NCBI GenBank assembly: GCA_013375455.1
Contig: JABXJT010000037.1
Coordinates: 1 to 42,889 of the forward strand
Length of the DNA stretch: 42,889 bases
Origin: Candidatus Helarchaeota archaeon
Lineage (GTDB): Archaea > Asgardarchaeota > Lokiarchaeia > Helarchaeales > HEL-GB-A
Direction: 5' to 3'
Shown piece after piece: positions 23,354 through 32,245 of the stretch. The number at the start of each line of letters is the position of its first letter. Positions within the stretch are counted from its first letter, which is position 1. The notes below the pieces were generated by a model. The model did no database searches. It saw nothing but the letters and a program-made list of their open reading frames with translations, and was not told where the DNA came from. A program made the translations under genes and the position numbers.

Positions 23354-25057
23354 TTACATTCGAGAAAGACCCAGTTTAGAAATGTCATGGGTCGTAAATT
23401 TGGTGATGACATCAACCAAAGCCGGCTTCTTGGAATCGCGTGCCCGCTCGAGTGCAGGGCGGATCTCGTTTGGATCAGTGACACGCTCTCCATGACATCC
23501 GAATGCTTTGGCGATTTCTGCAAAATGGGTATCAGCTAAATCTGTATCTATAAACCGTTTCTTAAAGTGGTATTTCTGCCCAGATTTTATCTGGCCCCAG
23601 GCGCTATTATTTGAAATGACACATGTGAAAGCTAAATTTAACCGTTTGGCAGTCGCTAATTCCTGAATATTCATCATGATGCTTCCATCACCACTTACCG
23701 TGCATACTTGGCGGTCTGGTGCTGCTAGTTTCGTGCCGATAGCATAAGGGATCGATGTCCCCAAGTGACCCATTCCTATGCTTTGTAAGAGTTTCCGAGG
23801 TCTCTTATTTTGGAGTAATTCTAGCGAATAAAGGGAGATATCCCCACCATCGATGATAAGAATCGCGTCTTTATCTAGGAATTTATCGACTTCATTAACT
23901 AGCCGTTCGGTTCGGATGGGAATGTTATCGGAGTTCATGAATTTTTCTTTCCCTTCCCAGAACTTTTTGTGGGCCTCTCTCAATTGTTTGAGCCAATCGG
24001 TTTCCTCCTTTGCGGCAGGTTTCTGCTTTTTAACTAGTGCTAGCATTTGTTGAAGTACTAATTTACAATCTCCGAGAATTCCCAATGAAATCTGGCGGTT
24101 CTTTCCGATTTCGGCAGGATCGATATCAACTTGAATGATATATTTCTCAGCAGGCCATACTGGGGGCTTTCCATAGCCCAATGAAATGGCGAAACGGGTA
24201 CCGAGAGCTAAAATAAAGTCAGTTTGGTTGATAGCTTGTATTGTGTGTGATGAAAATACTCCTAACCCAATGTAGGTAGAGGTCCCTTTAAGTATGGCAG
24301 AGCTTCCCATAACCGTTGCTACTAAGGGGACTTTTAGATATTCGGCAAACTGTTGAAGTACTTGCGCCCCTTTCGCATGAACTACCCCGCCTCCTACAAT
24401 AATAAGGGGTTTTTCTGCATTCAGTAATGCAGTAACCGCTTGTTCAACCAACGCGGGATCCGCTGCGGGATTGTTAAGTGGACGGTATTCGTAGGGCTCG
24501 CGGCAACTGATCTCCCCTTCGACGGTTCTACCGAGGACGTCTGCAGGAATATCTAAATGCACCGGTCTGGGACGACCTAATAACGCTTCACGGAAGGCTT
24601 TTTGAACATATTCAGGAATTCTTTCCGTTTTTCTAATTTGTTTTTGGAATTTAACAATTGGATGGAAAAGAGCGAGCTGATCGACATCGCCCTGGATTGC
24701 GCCGATATCAATCTGCCGGCTAATTACTTGAGGTGTAATAACCAATATCGGGCTGCTATCAGAATATGCTGCAGCAACTCCTGGAACCAAATGAGTAGCT
24801 CCGGGACCTACGGTACCCATACAGACGCCAATTGTCCCTGTAACTCTTGCCCAAGCATCCGCTGCATGTGCAGCCGCCTGCTCATGACGCATCATTATCG
24901 TATCGATGCCCTGTTCTCGTCCCCATCGATAAACCGCATCATAAATTGGCAATAACTGCCCGCCAGGGATTCCAAAAATAAAGCGCACGTTCTCATTGAC
25001 CAGTGCCTGCACGAGCAGATCTCCACCAGTCATGGCTTTCTTCTTCTCTTCTGGCAT
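23354..25057 (-). CDS. Thiamine-pyrophosphate enzyme, acetolactate-synthase-like (copy 2)
   Basis: A 567-residue paralogue of the downstream gene, similar along its whole length (for example both carry ALVNENVRFIFG, RHEQAAAHAADAWARVTG and IPYAIG followed by KLAAP). The catalytic Glu and the GDG...NN ThDP motif (SGDGSIMM to ISNNSAWG) are present. The start at 25057 (MPEEKK) is preferred because it aligns with copy 1 and has GGTG upstream; longer starts reach to 25129. Differences cluster in the middle domain and in substrate-side loops (LVPGVAAAYSDSSP against LLPGVAAAWSDSIP), so the pair may differ in substrate or form a heteromer. This is a tandem duplication. Confidence 0.92.
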   Translation of the reverse strand: MPEEKKKAMTGGDLLVQALVNENVRFIFGIPGGQLLPIYDAVYRWGREQGIDTIMMRHEQAAAHAADAWARVTGTIGVCMGTVGPGATHLVPGVAAAYSDSSPILVITPQVISRQIDIGAIQGDVDQLALFHPIVKFQKQIRKTERIPEYVQKAFREALLGRPRPVHLDIPADVLGRTVEGEISCREPYEYRPLNNPAADPALVEQAVTALLNAEKPLIIVGGGVVHAKGAQVLQQFAEYLKVPLVATVMGSSAILKGTSTYIGLGVFSSHTIQAINQTDFILALGTRFAISLGYGKPPVWPAEKYIIQVDIDPAEIGKNRQISLGILGDCKLVLQQMLALVKKQKPAAKEETDWLKQLREAHKKFWEGKEKFMNSDNIPIRTERLVNEVDKFLDKDAILIIDGGDISLYSLELLQNKRPRKLLQSIGMGHLGTSIPYAIGTKLAAPDRQVCTVSGDGSIMMNIQELATAKRLNLAFTCVISNNSAWGQIKSGQKYHFKKRFIDTDLADTHFAEIAKAFGCHGERVTDPNEIRPALERARDSKKPALVDVITKFTTHDISKLGLSRM

Positions 25058-25159
25058 ACCCGACACCAATTTTCCCATGTATTTAATTTCAAAACCATTG
25101 AAGAAATATGATATTGATAACTTCTTCAAATTTATTTGATCAATAATTAAAGTGAATTC

Positions 25160-25636
25160 CTATTTTTGCTTTTTTCTCCTTTTAAGAGTTCCCTGTATTT
25201 CCAGCATTATTCCCAACGTGGCTTCAGTATCAAAGTAGGCAAACAGTCGCCGGCCGGGTACCAAACCGGAAAAAACAACTTCTAGCCCTAATTCTTTAAG
25301 ATAATCAATATAGGATTCAACATTTTTAACACTGCAACTTACGTGGTGCAGTCCTTCCCTTCCTTGATCCAAGAACTCTTTATGGATACTTTCTCCTTTG
25401 ATTGGTTGAATCAGTTCCATTTGTAAGTTGAAGTACCGGGTAAAGCCAAGTTTTACTGTATACTCCGTGTCCTTCCCTCGATAAGTAACTCTTCCAGTCA
25501 TCGGAGGCAGGAAATTGAATTTTGGCATGTTAAACAAGCTTTCCATTATCTGTGCTTGCTTTTCAACGTCCTTATAGACGTAACCGAACTGATCCACCCT
25601 TAAATTCCTTAAATCCATCTTTGCATTATTTTCCAT
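25160..25636 (-). CDS. VOC-superfamily (glyoxalase/bleomycin-resistance-like) protein
   Basis: A 158-residue protein with two beta-alpha-beta-beta-beta modules. Module 1 begins LRVDQFGYVYKDVEKQAQ and module 2 begins GLHHVSCSVKNVESYIDYL. The likely metal ligands are the second His of GLHHVS and a Glu in IMLEIQG; module 1 has Gln20-like and MELIQP positions. It resembles methylmalonyl-CoA epimerase and lactoylglutathione lyase relatives, but no neighbour confirms either. ATG at 25636 is chosen because GGGATT precedes it; ATG at 25648 is also in frame. It lies 42 bases downstream of the UroD-family gene and 102 bases upstream of TPP copy 2. Confidence 0.8.
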   Translation of the reverse strand: MENNAKMDLRNLRVDQFGYVYKDVEKQAQIMESLFNMPKFNFLPPMTGRVTYRGKDTEYTVKLGFTRYFNLQMELIQPIKGESIHKEFLDQGREGLHHVSCSVKNVESYIDYLKELGLEVVFSGLVPGRRLFAYFDTEATLGIMLEIQGTLKRRKKQK

Positions 25637-25690
25637 CTTGAATCCCATACAACAGTTATCATAGATTTCATATCGATTTGAAATAAGTAA

Positions 25691-26821
25691 TTAACTTTTA
25701 TAAAAACCATATTTGATTACGGAATCTTTTAATGCTTTCAGGTTTGCGGCAGGAATCTCATCAGGTAAAACACAAGCGGAACATAACATGTACCCGCCAC
25801 CTTCCATGCATCCCGTAATTTGTTTTTGGCAATAGTTCTCAACTTCTTTGGGTGTCCCGAAGGCAGTGAGCTGTGGGGGGATATTTCCCATGATGCAGGC
25901 TCTATCCCCAAGAACCTCTTTCGCCTTGAAAATATCCGTCAGATCAAGGTGAAACCACGCTTTTCCTTTAGGGATTTCGGTAAAGAACTCCAGGGCGTCA
26001 GTATAGTCATTATCAATGTGAAATTGAACGATCCATCCCTTTTTAATAATATAGTTAGCGATTCTCTTAATGTGGGGCCAAAATAACTCAAATCTTTTCG
26101 CGCCGATAAAGTTGGTTGCAATACGGGAAAACCCGAAAAGAACAATCGGTGTTCGTTTATGCTTGCGAATGCTTAATTGAAGATCTAAAGTCCTTAACAA
26201 CTCGGCCTCAGTACTTTCGCATGCCTGCAAGAGAACTTGGGGCATTTTAACTATATCAGCTAAAAATTTATCAAAACTTCGCAAGAAGGATATGATATCA
26301 ACTGGGGCCTCAATAATCGCGTTTGCAAGAGTTAATACATCCATTTCTTTAAGCCAGGATCCCACTCTCAGATTCGCGTATTGTCTTCCATATTCAAGGA
26401 ACTTTTCTTGCAATTCAGGTCTTTTCACAAATGCCGCAAATCCCTTTTCAATCAGGAGATTATAATCACTGCGCTTCATAAGTTCTCGCTCATACATTTG
26501 CTCTGGAATATTACCTTTAGGGAGGTTCCAATCGAAATAGAACATGCTATGAGAGCCCGGGAAGGGTAAATAATATCCAAATAAAGGTGAACAGCCAGAG
26601 TACGCATCAAAGCCTCCAAATCGATCCCAGACTTTTTTAACAGCCTCAAATGATTTTGGGATATTAAAAAAATATTCTTCAATAGTCATTCCAGTTAATT
26701 TAGCAGGAGCACAATGAAATGCAGGAATAAATGGGACCCGGTCAGGCTCTTTCAAAGCTAAACATGCCTCAACGCGTTCTCTTGGTGTCATGGTTTCATC
26801 TGGATGCATTTTTAGGGGCAT
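25691..26821 (-). CDS. Uroporphyrinogen-decarboxylase-family (MtaA/CmuA-like) protein
   Basis: A 376-residue TIM-barrel protein opening with the family signature TPRERVEACLALKEPDRVPF. GNIPPQLTAFGTPKEVENY and GGGYMLCSACVLPDEIP near the C-terminus are typical of the methyltransferase branch (corrinoid:coenzyme M or tetrahydrofolate-type methyl transfer, O-demethylation). In zinc-dependent members the zinc site is H-x-C...C; here the first pair reads FHIDND, so the Cys is Asp, while the later Cys (LCSAC) remains. A true heme-pathway HemE is unlikely. No corrinoid protein is adjacent. GAGAGA lies about 8 bases before the ATG. It heads the minus-strand metabolic run and is divergent from the membrane protein gene. 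Confidence 0.82.
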   Translation of the reverse strand: MPLKMHPDETMTPRERVEACLALKEPDRVPFIPAFHCAPAKLTGMTIEEYFFNIPKSFEAVKKVWDRFGGFDAYSGCSPLFGYYLPFPGSHSMFYFDWNLPKGNIPEQMYERELMKRSDYNLLIEKGFAAFVKRPELQEKFLEYGRQYANLRVGSWLKEMDVLTLANAIIEAPVDIISFLRSFDKFLADIVKMPQVLLQACESTEAELLRTLDLQLSIRKHKRTPIVLFGFSRIATNFIGAKRFELFWPHIKRIANYIIKKGWIVQFHIDNDYTDALEFFTEIPKGKAWFHLDLTDIFKAKEVLGDRACIMGNIPPQLTAFGTPKEVENYCQKQITGCMEGGGYMLCSACVLPDEIPAANLKALKDSVIKYGFYKS

Positions 26822-26897
26822 TCATTCATCTCTCTCTTTCAAATATTTACATCTTATGGAAACAAATATAGCAATTAACTTGTTTAAATTGAACGAT

Positions 26898-27551
26898 ATG
26901 ATGAAAATGAAGGAATTTAATTTACTGCGAGTAATAGGTATATCTATTTCAATCTTCGGAATTTTGGTTATTATCTTTGGAAACGTTAAAACCGCAGAAA
27001 ATTTTCAGATGCTTAGTAATTTTGGACAAAATATTCTAGTCCTCAATGCAATCTTGCTCATTATAATGCCCAAAAATAGGCGGTTGATGATAGCACTGAT
27101 CATTGGGGTAGCAATCATGGTCTTCGATTTCGTATTTGAGGTTATTGCAGTCTCCGCAGGTTGGTGGATTCTAATAGGGGACAATCTAATCCTTGGGCTC
27201 CCGATAGAGATGGTCATCAGTTTCCTCTTCATTGGAACCTCAACAGGACTGATTCTTTATTTACCTGAGAAAATAAGAGAAATGGATTTTAAACTTTTCA
27301 ATTGGTTGAAACCGCTGGTGAAAAATCCAAGGCATGATCTGTTATGGAAGCTTTTAATTATCCTTGTCCTCACCGTTATATCGACTTATGGCGATTTAGG
27401 CGGAGGCGTTGAAATGGGGGTGTGGGTTTATGGTCCCAACTGGCATCCTAGCTTCGTTTTTATCTTGAATGGATGGCTATACATTGGTTTAATAGCTTTA
27501 AGTTTACAATATTTTCTTGAAAAGAAACTTCCTGAGGAGTCATCAAGATAA
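26898..27551 (+). CDS. Polytopic membrane protein, coupled to the EF-hand gene
   Basis: A protein of about 217 residues with five or six hydrophobic segments (for example GISISIFGILVIIFG, ALIIGVAIMVFDFVFEV, MVISFLFIGTSTGLILYL and LLIILVLTVIST). Starts at 26856, 26898, 26901 and 26907 are all in frame and none has a clear ribosome site; 26898 is chosen as a middle option outside the divergent gene's leader. A loop near the end, YGDLGGGVEMGVWVYGPNWH, is a likely conserved outer loop. Its stop overlaps the next start (TAATG at 27549-27553), so it is translationally coupled to the EF-hand protein and may be its membrane partner. The family is not recognised. Confidence 0.6.
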   Translation: MMKMKEFNLLRVIGISISIFGILVIIFGNVKTAENFQMLSNFGQNILVLNAILLIIMPKNRRLMIALIIGVAIMVFDFVFEVIAVSAGWWILIGDNLILGLPIEMVISFLFIGTSTGLILYLPEKIREMDFKLFNWLKPLVKNPRHDLLWKLLIILVLTVISTYGDLGGGVEMGVWVYGPNWHPSFVFILNGWLYIGLIALSLQYFLEKKLPEESSR

Positions 27552-29884
27552 TGGATGTTGAAAATTTACGATCTGCGTTAAAAGAAGTAATTTCACGCTA
27601 TGATGCTGATGAAGATGGTCAGCTAAGCCCGAAAGAGGCGTTTTGTTTTCTTCAAGCCTTCTGGGGAGTGGGTTATTCACCAGGTCATGTTCAACTAGTT
27701 CATCGGCTCTATACCAATCCAAACTATGAGGCTCAAGATGTGGAAATGACGGGTGATGAGTTTCACAGAAAATTTAGTGGTCAGATACCCTTCCGTGGAA
27801 TGATGAAATTCTGTGAGGACGAACTCACCAAGTCAGAGGAGTTACAACAACAGGCATTTAATTCGTTGATCAGTCATGGATACGAACTCGATACAAAAAA
27901 GGGGCGATTTAGACTGAAAATAACGGATCCTACTCATGAGACCTACCAGACACTATGCTTGCGATTAGTCCAAAAGCAGTTGAATGACCCCTCCAATTTT
28001 TTTTGGGCTCAATGGCTGGTAGAAGTATCGAATAGCATGATCGAATATCGTGAACGGCCCAACAAGAAATTAATGAAGATTTTAAGTGAAACCCAGATTT
28101 TTGGGGACTCTGAAGCGCATTGGGACAATATGGAGGCCGATTGGAAACTAGAGGAATTAATCGCACGGGGAGATTACCTCGAAAAAACCGGGTTGAAATG
28201 GAGCAAGAAATTCATTGGAGCATGTAAGGAGATTTTTAGCCGTTACGATGGAGATGATGATGGTAAATTATCCAAGGATGAGATGCGCTTATTTCGCGGT
28301 GTTTTATCTGGAAGATTGCCTACTCACGCCCTCCTAGAACGCCATATGAAGCATCCCACCCTAGAAACTATTATGGAGGAAGCTTTGGAGAATAAATTCC
28401 AACGCAAAAGCTTGGTTAAATTCGTATTTTGGCACGGTTATGATGAGAACTTGCTCTTGTTGCCAGATACGAATCAGGAGCCCATAACCCAAGACCCCTT
28501 AATCCTTCGGTTATGCCTAGATATAGAAGATAAAAAAAGTAGGAATGTAGCATTTGAGGTTGCTTTGCTCAGTGATTTCATTCGGCTCACGCTGTATGAG
28601 GAGGAAAAAGTACCGCAACCCAGCACCGAAAGTCTAAGCGCTATTGCAAGCATGTTAGGGCTCCAAGATTTGCAGGACATTTTTAAATTAAAAAGTGGGG
28701 AATATAAAGCGCCAACCAATCATGAAGAAGCATTTCAGTTATTTTTGCTGGTCTTTCGTTATGTGTGGAAGATGGAGTGGATTGAATCAACGCCAAAGCC
28801 GCTTCAAATAACGTTCATGAGAAACGCGGAAGAAGCAATTTATAACTACGTAAAACTACAACCAATGGCATTCGTTGATTTTTTATCCTCTAAAGAAATA
28901 TTGGAACGGTTGAAAGGCATTCAATCGGTTAAAAACTACTTAGATCAAAAAGTGGGCGGTGGAGGGCGTAGGAGCATTATCCCACAAATAATAGAAAGTT
29001 TATCGTTTAGAGAGGGATTCACGGGGATTTTTAAGCAATTTTGGGAGATAGTGGACCCAGCAGAACTCGTGCTTTTTGCGGTGCGGCTGAGCAAAGCTAT
29101 TTTATATCCAGGTTCTTTCAGGTACGATGTTATAATAGGTTTATTGCGGCGGTTAGACGATAATGCTGCCAAATCAGTCCTCGAAAGCATCGTGGAGCAG
29201 AAAATTGCTGCGAAAGAGTTTGTAGATTTTTATTACTGCTGGCGGTTCAACGAACCTTATCCCGACATCCTCCCTGAAGAGGCGGAACTCTCTGAAATGA
29301 CGGCGGAACAAATTACAAAAAGATTGGCGGATTATTGCGGAGCGCCCCAGGAGAAAATTGATGCCCATTTTTCGATGTATAAATTAATTGCGCCCAACCA
29401 ATCGATAGGCGCCACAATTTTGGAGGATGCCAAACAGCTGCAGGCGTTAGGGGTAGATCGAAAAACGGTTGCTAAGAAGTTTGCAGGTCTATTAGAGATG
29501 GCAGTAAAGTTCCCCTTTCGAGTCGCAAAATGCGACACCAGTGGCCATCATCCAGATGCCTTTCACCCGACTCATGGAAACTACAGTTATTACATAAAAA
29601 CTGATATGGTAGGAGGCGCGGCAGATTGTCTGATCATCAATATGACGTTACTCTCCGACGATCATCGAGATGAAGTTACTAATTGGACATACGAGGATAT
29701 GCAAAATCTATTGACCGCACGGTTGAACGCGCCTAAAAAGGCTGAGTGGGAAGAATGGGACGGCGTGTTATATTGTTCAGATATGAATCCCTATCTCATT
29801 CGCGTGGCCTGTTGTTTCGAAGGGGAAGGCACGCGGTACCGAGTGGATGTCACCAAATTATGCCGAATCCTCGACCTGCTATAA
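27551..29884 (+). CDS. Large protein with two EF-hands in duplicated modules
   Basis: A 777-residue cytoplasmic protein. Two textbook 12-residue EF-hand loops are visible: D18-ADEDGQLSPK-E29 and D233-GDDDGKLSKD-E244. Each is followed by a similar stretch ending in HGYE or HGYD (around residues 117 and 298), so residues about 1-215 and 216-400 look like a diverged duplication. Residues 400-640 are helical. Residues about 655-777 form a distinct C-terminal domain with clustered His and Cys (CDTSGHHPDAFHPTHGNYSY, then ADCLIINM and RVACCFEGEG), possibly a metal site. No signal peptide is seen. Calcium-responsive function is inferred from the loops; no enzyme fold is recognised. It starts 1 base within the upstream stop. 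Confidence 0.75.
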   Translation: MDVENLRSALKEVISRYDADEDGQLSPKEAFCFLQAFWGVGYSPGHVQLVHRLYTNPNYEAQDVEMTGDEFHRKFSGQIPFRGMMKFCEDELTKSEELQQQAFNSLISHGYELDTKKGRFRLKITDPTHETYQTLCLRLVQKQLNDPSNFFWAQWLVEVSNSMIEYRERPNKKLMKILSETQIFGDSEAHWDNMEADWKLEELIARGDYLEKTGLKWSKKFIGACKEIFSRYDGDDDGKLSKDEMRLFRGVLSGRLPTHALLERHMKHPTLETIMEEALENKFQRKSLVKFVFWHGYDENLLLLPDTNQEPITQDPLILRLCLDIEDKKSRNVAFEVALLSDFIRLTLYEEEKVPQPSTESLSAIASMLGLQDLQDIFKLKSGEYKAPTNHEEAFQLFLLVFRYVWKMEWIESTPKPLQITFMRNAEEAIYNYVKLQPMAFVDFLSSKEILERLKGIQSVKNYLDQKVGGGGRRSIIPQIIESLSFREGFTGIFKQFWEIVDPAELVLFAVRLSKAILYPGSFRYDVIIGLLRRLDDNAAKSVLESIVEQKIAAKEFVDFYYCWRFNEPYPDILPEEAELSEMTAEQITKRLADYCGAPQEKIDAHFSMYKLIAPNQSIGATILEDAKQLQALGVDRKTVAKKFAGLLEMAVKFPFRVAKCDTSGHHPDAFHPTHGNYSYYIKTDMVGGAADCLIINMTLLSDDHRDEVTNWTYEDMQNLLTARLNAPKKAEWEEWDGVLYCSDMNPYLIRVACCFEGEGTRYRVDVTKLCRILDLL

Positions 29885-29940
29885 TTAAAGGATGAGAAAT
29901 TGAGGATTACAAATTATTTGAGAGATTAATTCTCTTTTTC

Positions 29941-31023
29941 TTATTTAATTCTCGCTTTTTCTTGTTTCTTTCGCTCTTTTTCTTGCTTTCTTCTCTCTTT
30001 TTCTTGCCTTCTTCGCTCTTTCTCTTGCTCCTTCCGCTTTTTTTCTTCTTCTCTTTTCTTTCTTCTCTCTTCTTCTTTTCTCTGTTTTCCTTTTACCTGG
30101 ACATAATCTTCTTCCACTGACATTTCTCTCATTTGTTGGAAAGCCTGTGTTAAATCCTTTACCTTATCGGGGGCGGCGGGTGCTGGTTCTGACCTTGCTG
30201 CAACCTCGGCAGCTGGGGCAGCTGGCGGTGCTTCGGGCCTCCGTGTAACATCGATAGCTGGAGTGGCGGGCGGTGCTTCGGACCTCCGTGTAACATAAGC
30301 ATCCTGGGATTCAATACGTTCGCTAACTAACAATTTCGATACATCAACGTTACTACTGAAATAGCCTTCGAATTGGTCCCGAGTAATGTGGAACCTCTCG
30401 AGCAGTTCATTCATCGAATTCAAATCATAGGATTGATAAAGATATTTCAGTAATAATTCAAGACTTATCGTATCGTGCGATTCTGCCAGCTTGTTTAATG
30501 CATCTGTTTTGATAATTTCATCGATGCCCTTCTCCCATTCCGCTAAAAAATCTTCAACGATCTCAGTATGAAAGCTAGAAACCTCCTCTTCGGAAATGAG
30601 GTTTAAAGAAAGATAAAGATCTCCTAACGTCTCTGAAAAATGGCCATGCAAGCGCTCTTTTATCATGGATAATATCTTAGCTTGATTCTCAAAAATAAGG
30701 TCATAAATATTAGAATCAAGCGACTCAGAGGTTTTTAGAATCCCTTCTTTCAGTAAATTGCTGATTGGATACCTATTCATTAATTGTAATGTTTCTTTTC
30801 GATCCTGATCTTTAAGCGGATTGCACTCTTGATTTAAACCTAATTTATATTTTTCTTTGAGTCGGTGGAACTCAATGAAAAAATCTACTAGCCTCTCCTC
30901 ATCGAATTTACCCTTTTCATCTTTTAATTTTATGGCAGAGAATAAAATGACTAGTTTACAGGCGCATTTCAGTTCTGTTGTTTTTATAAACCCGACTAAC
31001 TTTTGAATAACACTAGTAGACAT
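29941..31023 (-). CDS. Helical protein with Pro/Ala repeats and a long charged coiled coil
   Basis: A 360-residue protein. Residues 1-240 are alpha-helical (CACKLVILFSAIKLKDEKGK, then LVDFFIEFHRLKEKY) and form an unrecognised domain. Residues about 260-305 hold three imperfect copies of a TRRxEAPPAxPA-type unit. Residues 325-360 are almost entirely K, R, E and Q, a highly charged single helix. ATG at 31023 is chosen over GTG at 31065 because AGAGGAA directly precedes it and the longer N-terminus would simply translate that purine-rich site. The composition resembles the middle of the gelsolin-like protein at 7931, though the folded domains differ. It is convergent with the EF-hand gene. Confidence 0.6.
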   Translation of the reverse strand: MSTSVIQKLVGFIKTTELKCACKLVILFSAIKLKDEKGKFDEERLVDFFIEFHRLKEKYKLGLNQECNPLKDQDRKETLQLMNRYPISNLLKEGILKTSESLDSNIYDLIFENQAKILSMIKERLHGHFSETLGDLYLSLNLISEEEVSSFHTEIVEDFLAEWEKGIDEIIKTDALNKLAESHDTISLELLLKYLYQSYDLNSMNELLERFHITRDQFEGYFSSNVDVSKLLVSERIESQDAYVTRRSEAPPATPAIDVTRRPEAPPAAPAAEVAARSEPAPAAPDKVKDLTQAFQQMREMSVEEDYVQVKGKQRKEEERRKKREEEKKRKEQEKERRRQEKERRKQEKERKKQEKARIK

Positions 31024-31184
31024 TTCCTCTTCTTCTCGGTAGTTGGTATGTAATTGATCTCTCACGTCTTAATTATTTATAAAATATAATGGTACCTCTC
31101 TTTTTATAGGTTTAGAATCGACCATCGCATAGTTAATAAAAGTCTTAGTAGGTTTTTTTATCTGCCACCTTGTTTCCCCAATTA

Positions 31185-32069
31185 TTATCTATTACTATAT
31201 TTATCAAACCATTCATTAAATAGCTCGTGATGCTTAAATTTCTCCAGCTCGAAGTTTTTCCCCACGATCACCAAGTTTCGCAAGGATTTCATCAGAGCTG
31301 CATAAAAATCCTCATCCATCACGGCAAATTCCGTGGCATTTTTATCATTATCGATAAGATAAAATTTATAGTCGTTCAAATCTACAGACTTATTCTTGAA
31401 AACCTTAGATTCTTGGACGCTGAAATTTAATTCGTCCAGTAAAATACTTTTGAAAGCCGTTACGTTGTTATTCACAAATTGCCCAGAAAAGAAGATGTTG
31501 AGAAGAGCCATCATGTACCCTTGATCATCGTTAATGGCTTTAATTTGCTTCTCCGCTTTCTCAACAAATAAATATTCAACAGTCGCGTCTGGTTCCACGA
31601 AATTATCCATGATCTGGTCTTCATCGAATAATCCATATACAAAATTATAAAAATCAGTGAAAGTTTTATGATCTTTAAATTTCTCCAGGGCGAACTCCTT
31701 TCCAACGATGACAAATTTAAAAGTTTTTTTAAGGGCTTTGAGAAAAGCGTCATCTATGGCATTAAACTCCGTGATCGTTTTATTTTCATCAATCACTCCA
31801 TACTTGTACGCGCTTAAATCTATCGCCCGCCCCTCAAAATAAATTAATTCCTCTGCCCCCGATTTGACTTTGACAGGTAATAATTTCCTAAAAGTCAATA
31901 GGTCGTCATTTTTATTTTTCCCTGTAAAATATAAGTCAATTGACTCATAAAATGCGCCTTCGTTATAGTTATAAGTTTTTTCTAGATTAAAACCTTTCTC
32001 TACAAAGAGAAATTCCACGATTGCGTCCGGCGCCTCATTGGTATCTAACTTCTTCTCTTTTCGCGCCAT
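31185..32069 (-). CDS. Protein with two tandem copies of an unknown ~135-residue domain
   Basis: A 294-residue protein built from an internal duplication. Copy 1 starts near EAPDAIVEFLFVEKGF, and copy 2 near VEPDATVEYLFVEKAE, about 150 residues later. Both share an FxG-x-x-x-N-(N/D) turn after a helix (YFTGKNKNDD and FFSGQFVNNN), then an AIDLSAYKYGVID or SVDLNDYKFYLID strand pair, then TEFNAIDDAFLKAL or TEFAVMDEDFYAAL, and VIVGKEFALEKFKDHK or VIVGKNFELEKFKHHE. The spacing suggests a small alpha/beta domain. ATG at 32069 is chosen because GGGAT lies 8 bases upstream; a GTG at 32084 is also in frame. No family or function is recognised; it is cytoplasmic. Confidence 0.6.
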   Translation of the reverse strand: MARKEKKLDTNEAPDAIVEFLFVEKGFNLEKTYNYNEGAFYESIDLYFTGKNKNDDLLTFRKLLPVKVKSGAEELIYFEGRAIDLSAYKYGVIDENKTITEFNAIDDAFLKALKKTFKFVIVGKEFALEKFKDHKTFTDFYNFVYGLFDEDQIMDNFVEPDATVEYLFVEKAEKQIKAINDDQGYMMALLNIFFSGQFVNNNVTAFKSILLDELNFSVQESKVFKNKSVDLNDYKFYLIDNDKNATEFAVMDEDFYAALMKSLRNLVIVGKNFELEKFKHHELFNEWFDKYSNR

Positions 32070-32245
32070 AAAACATCCCTGCACTTTCTAGTTTTTTGAA
32101 GATATTTGATATGATTGGATACCAAGAAATGTTGGGAAAGTAATTAAATTGTTACTGCAATAATTGAATTAGGAATTTTAATATTATAAAATGGAAGATA
32201 TGATGAAGATACTTTTCCAAAAATAAAAACACATTGGGGATAATA

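Noticed and set aside
21617..25057. Calling both ThDP enzymes IlvB
   Set aside because: No regulatory subunit or other branched-chain genes are adjacent, and the neighbours are a sugar kinase and alcohol dehydrogenase. The superfamily is clear but the reaction is not.
25691..26821. HemE, heme biosynthetic uroporphyrinogen decarboxylase
   Set aside because: Length and C-terminal motifs fit the methyltransferase branch better, and no heme gene is nearby.
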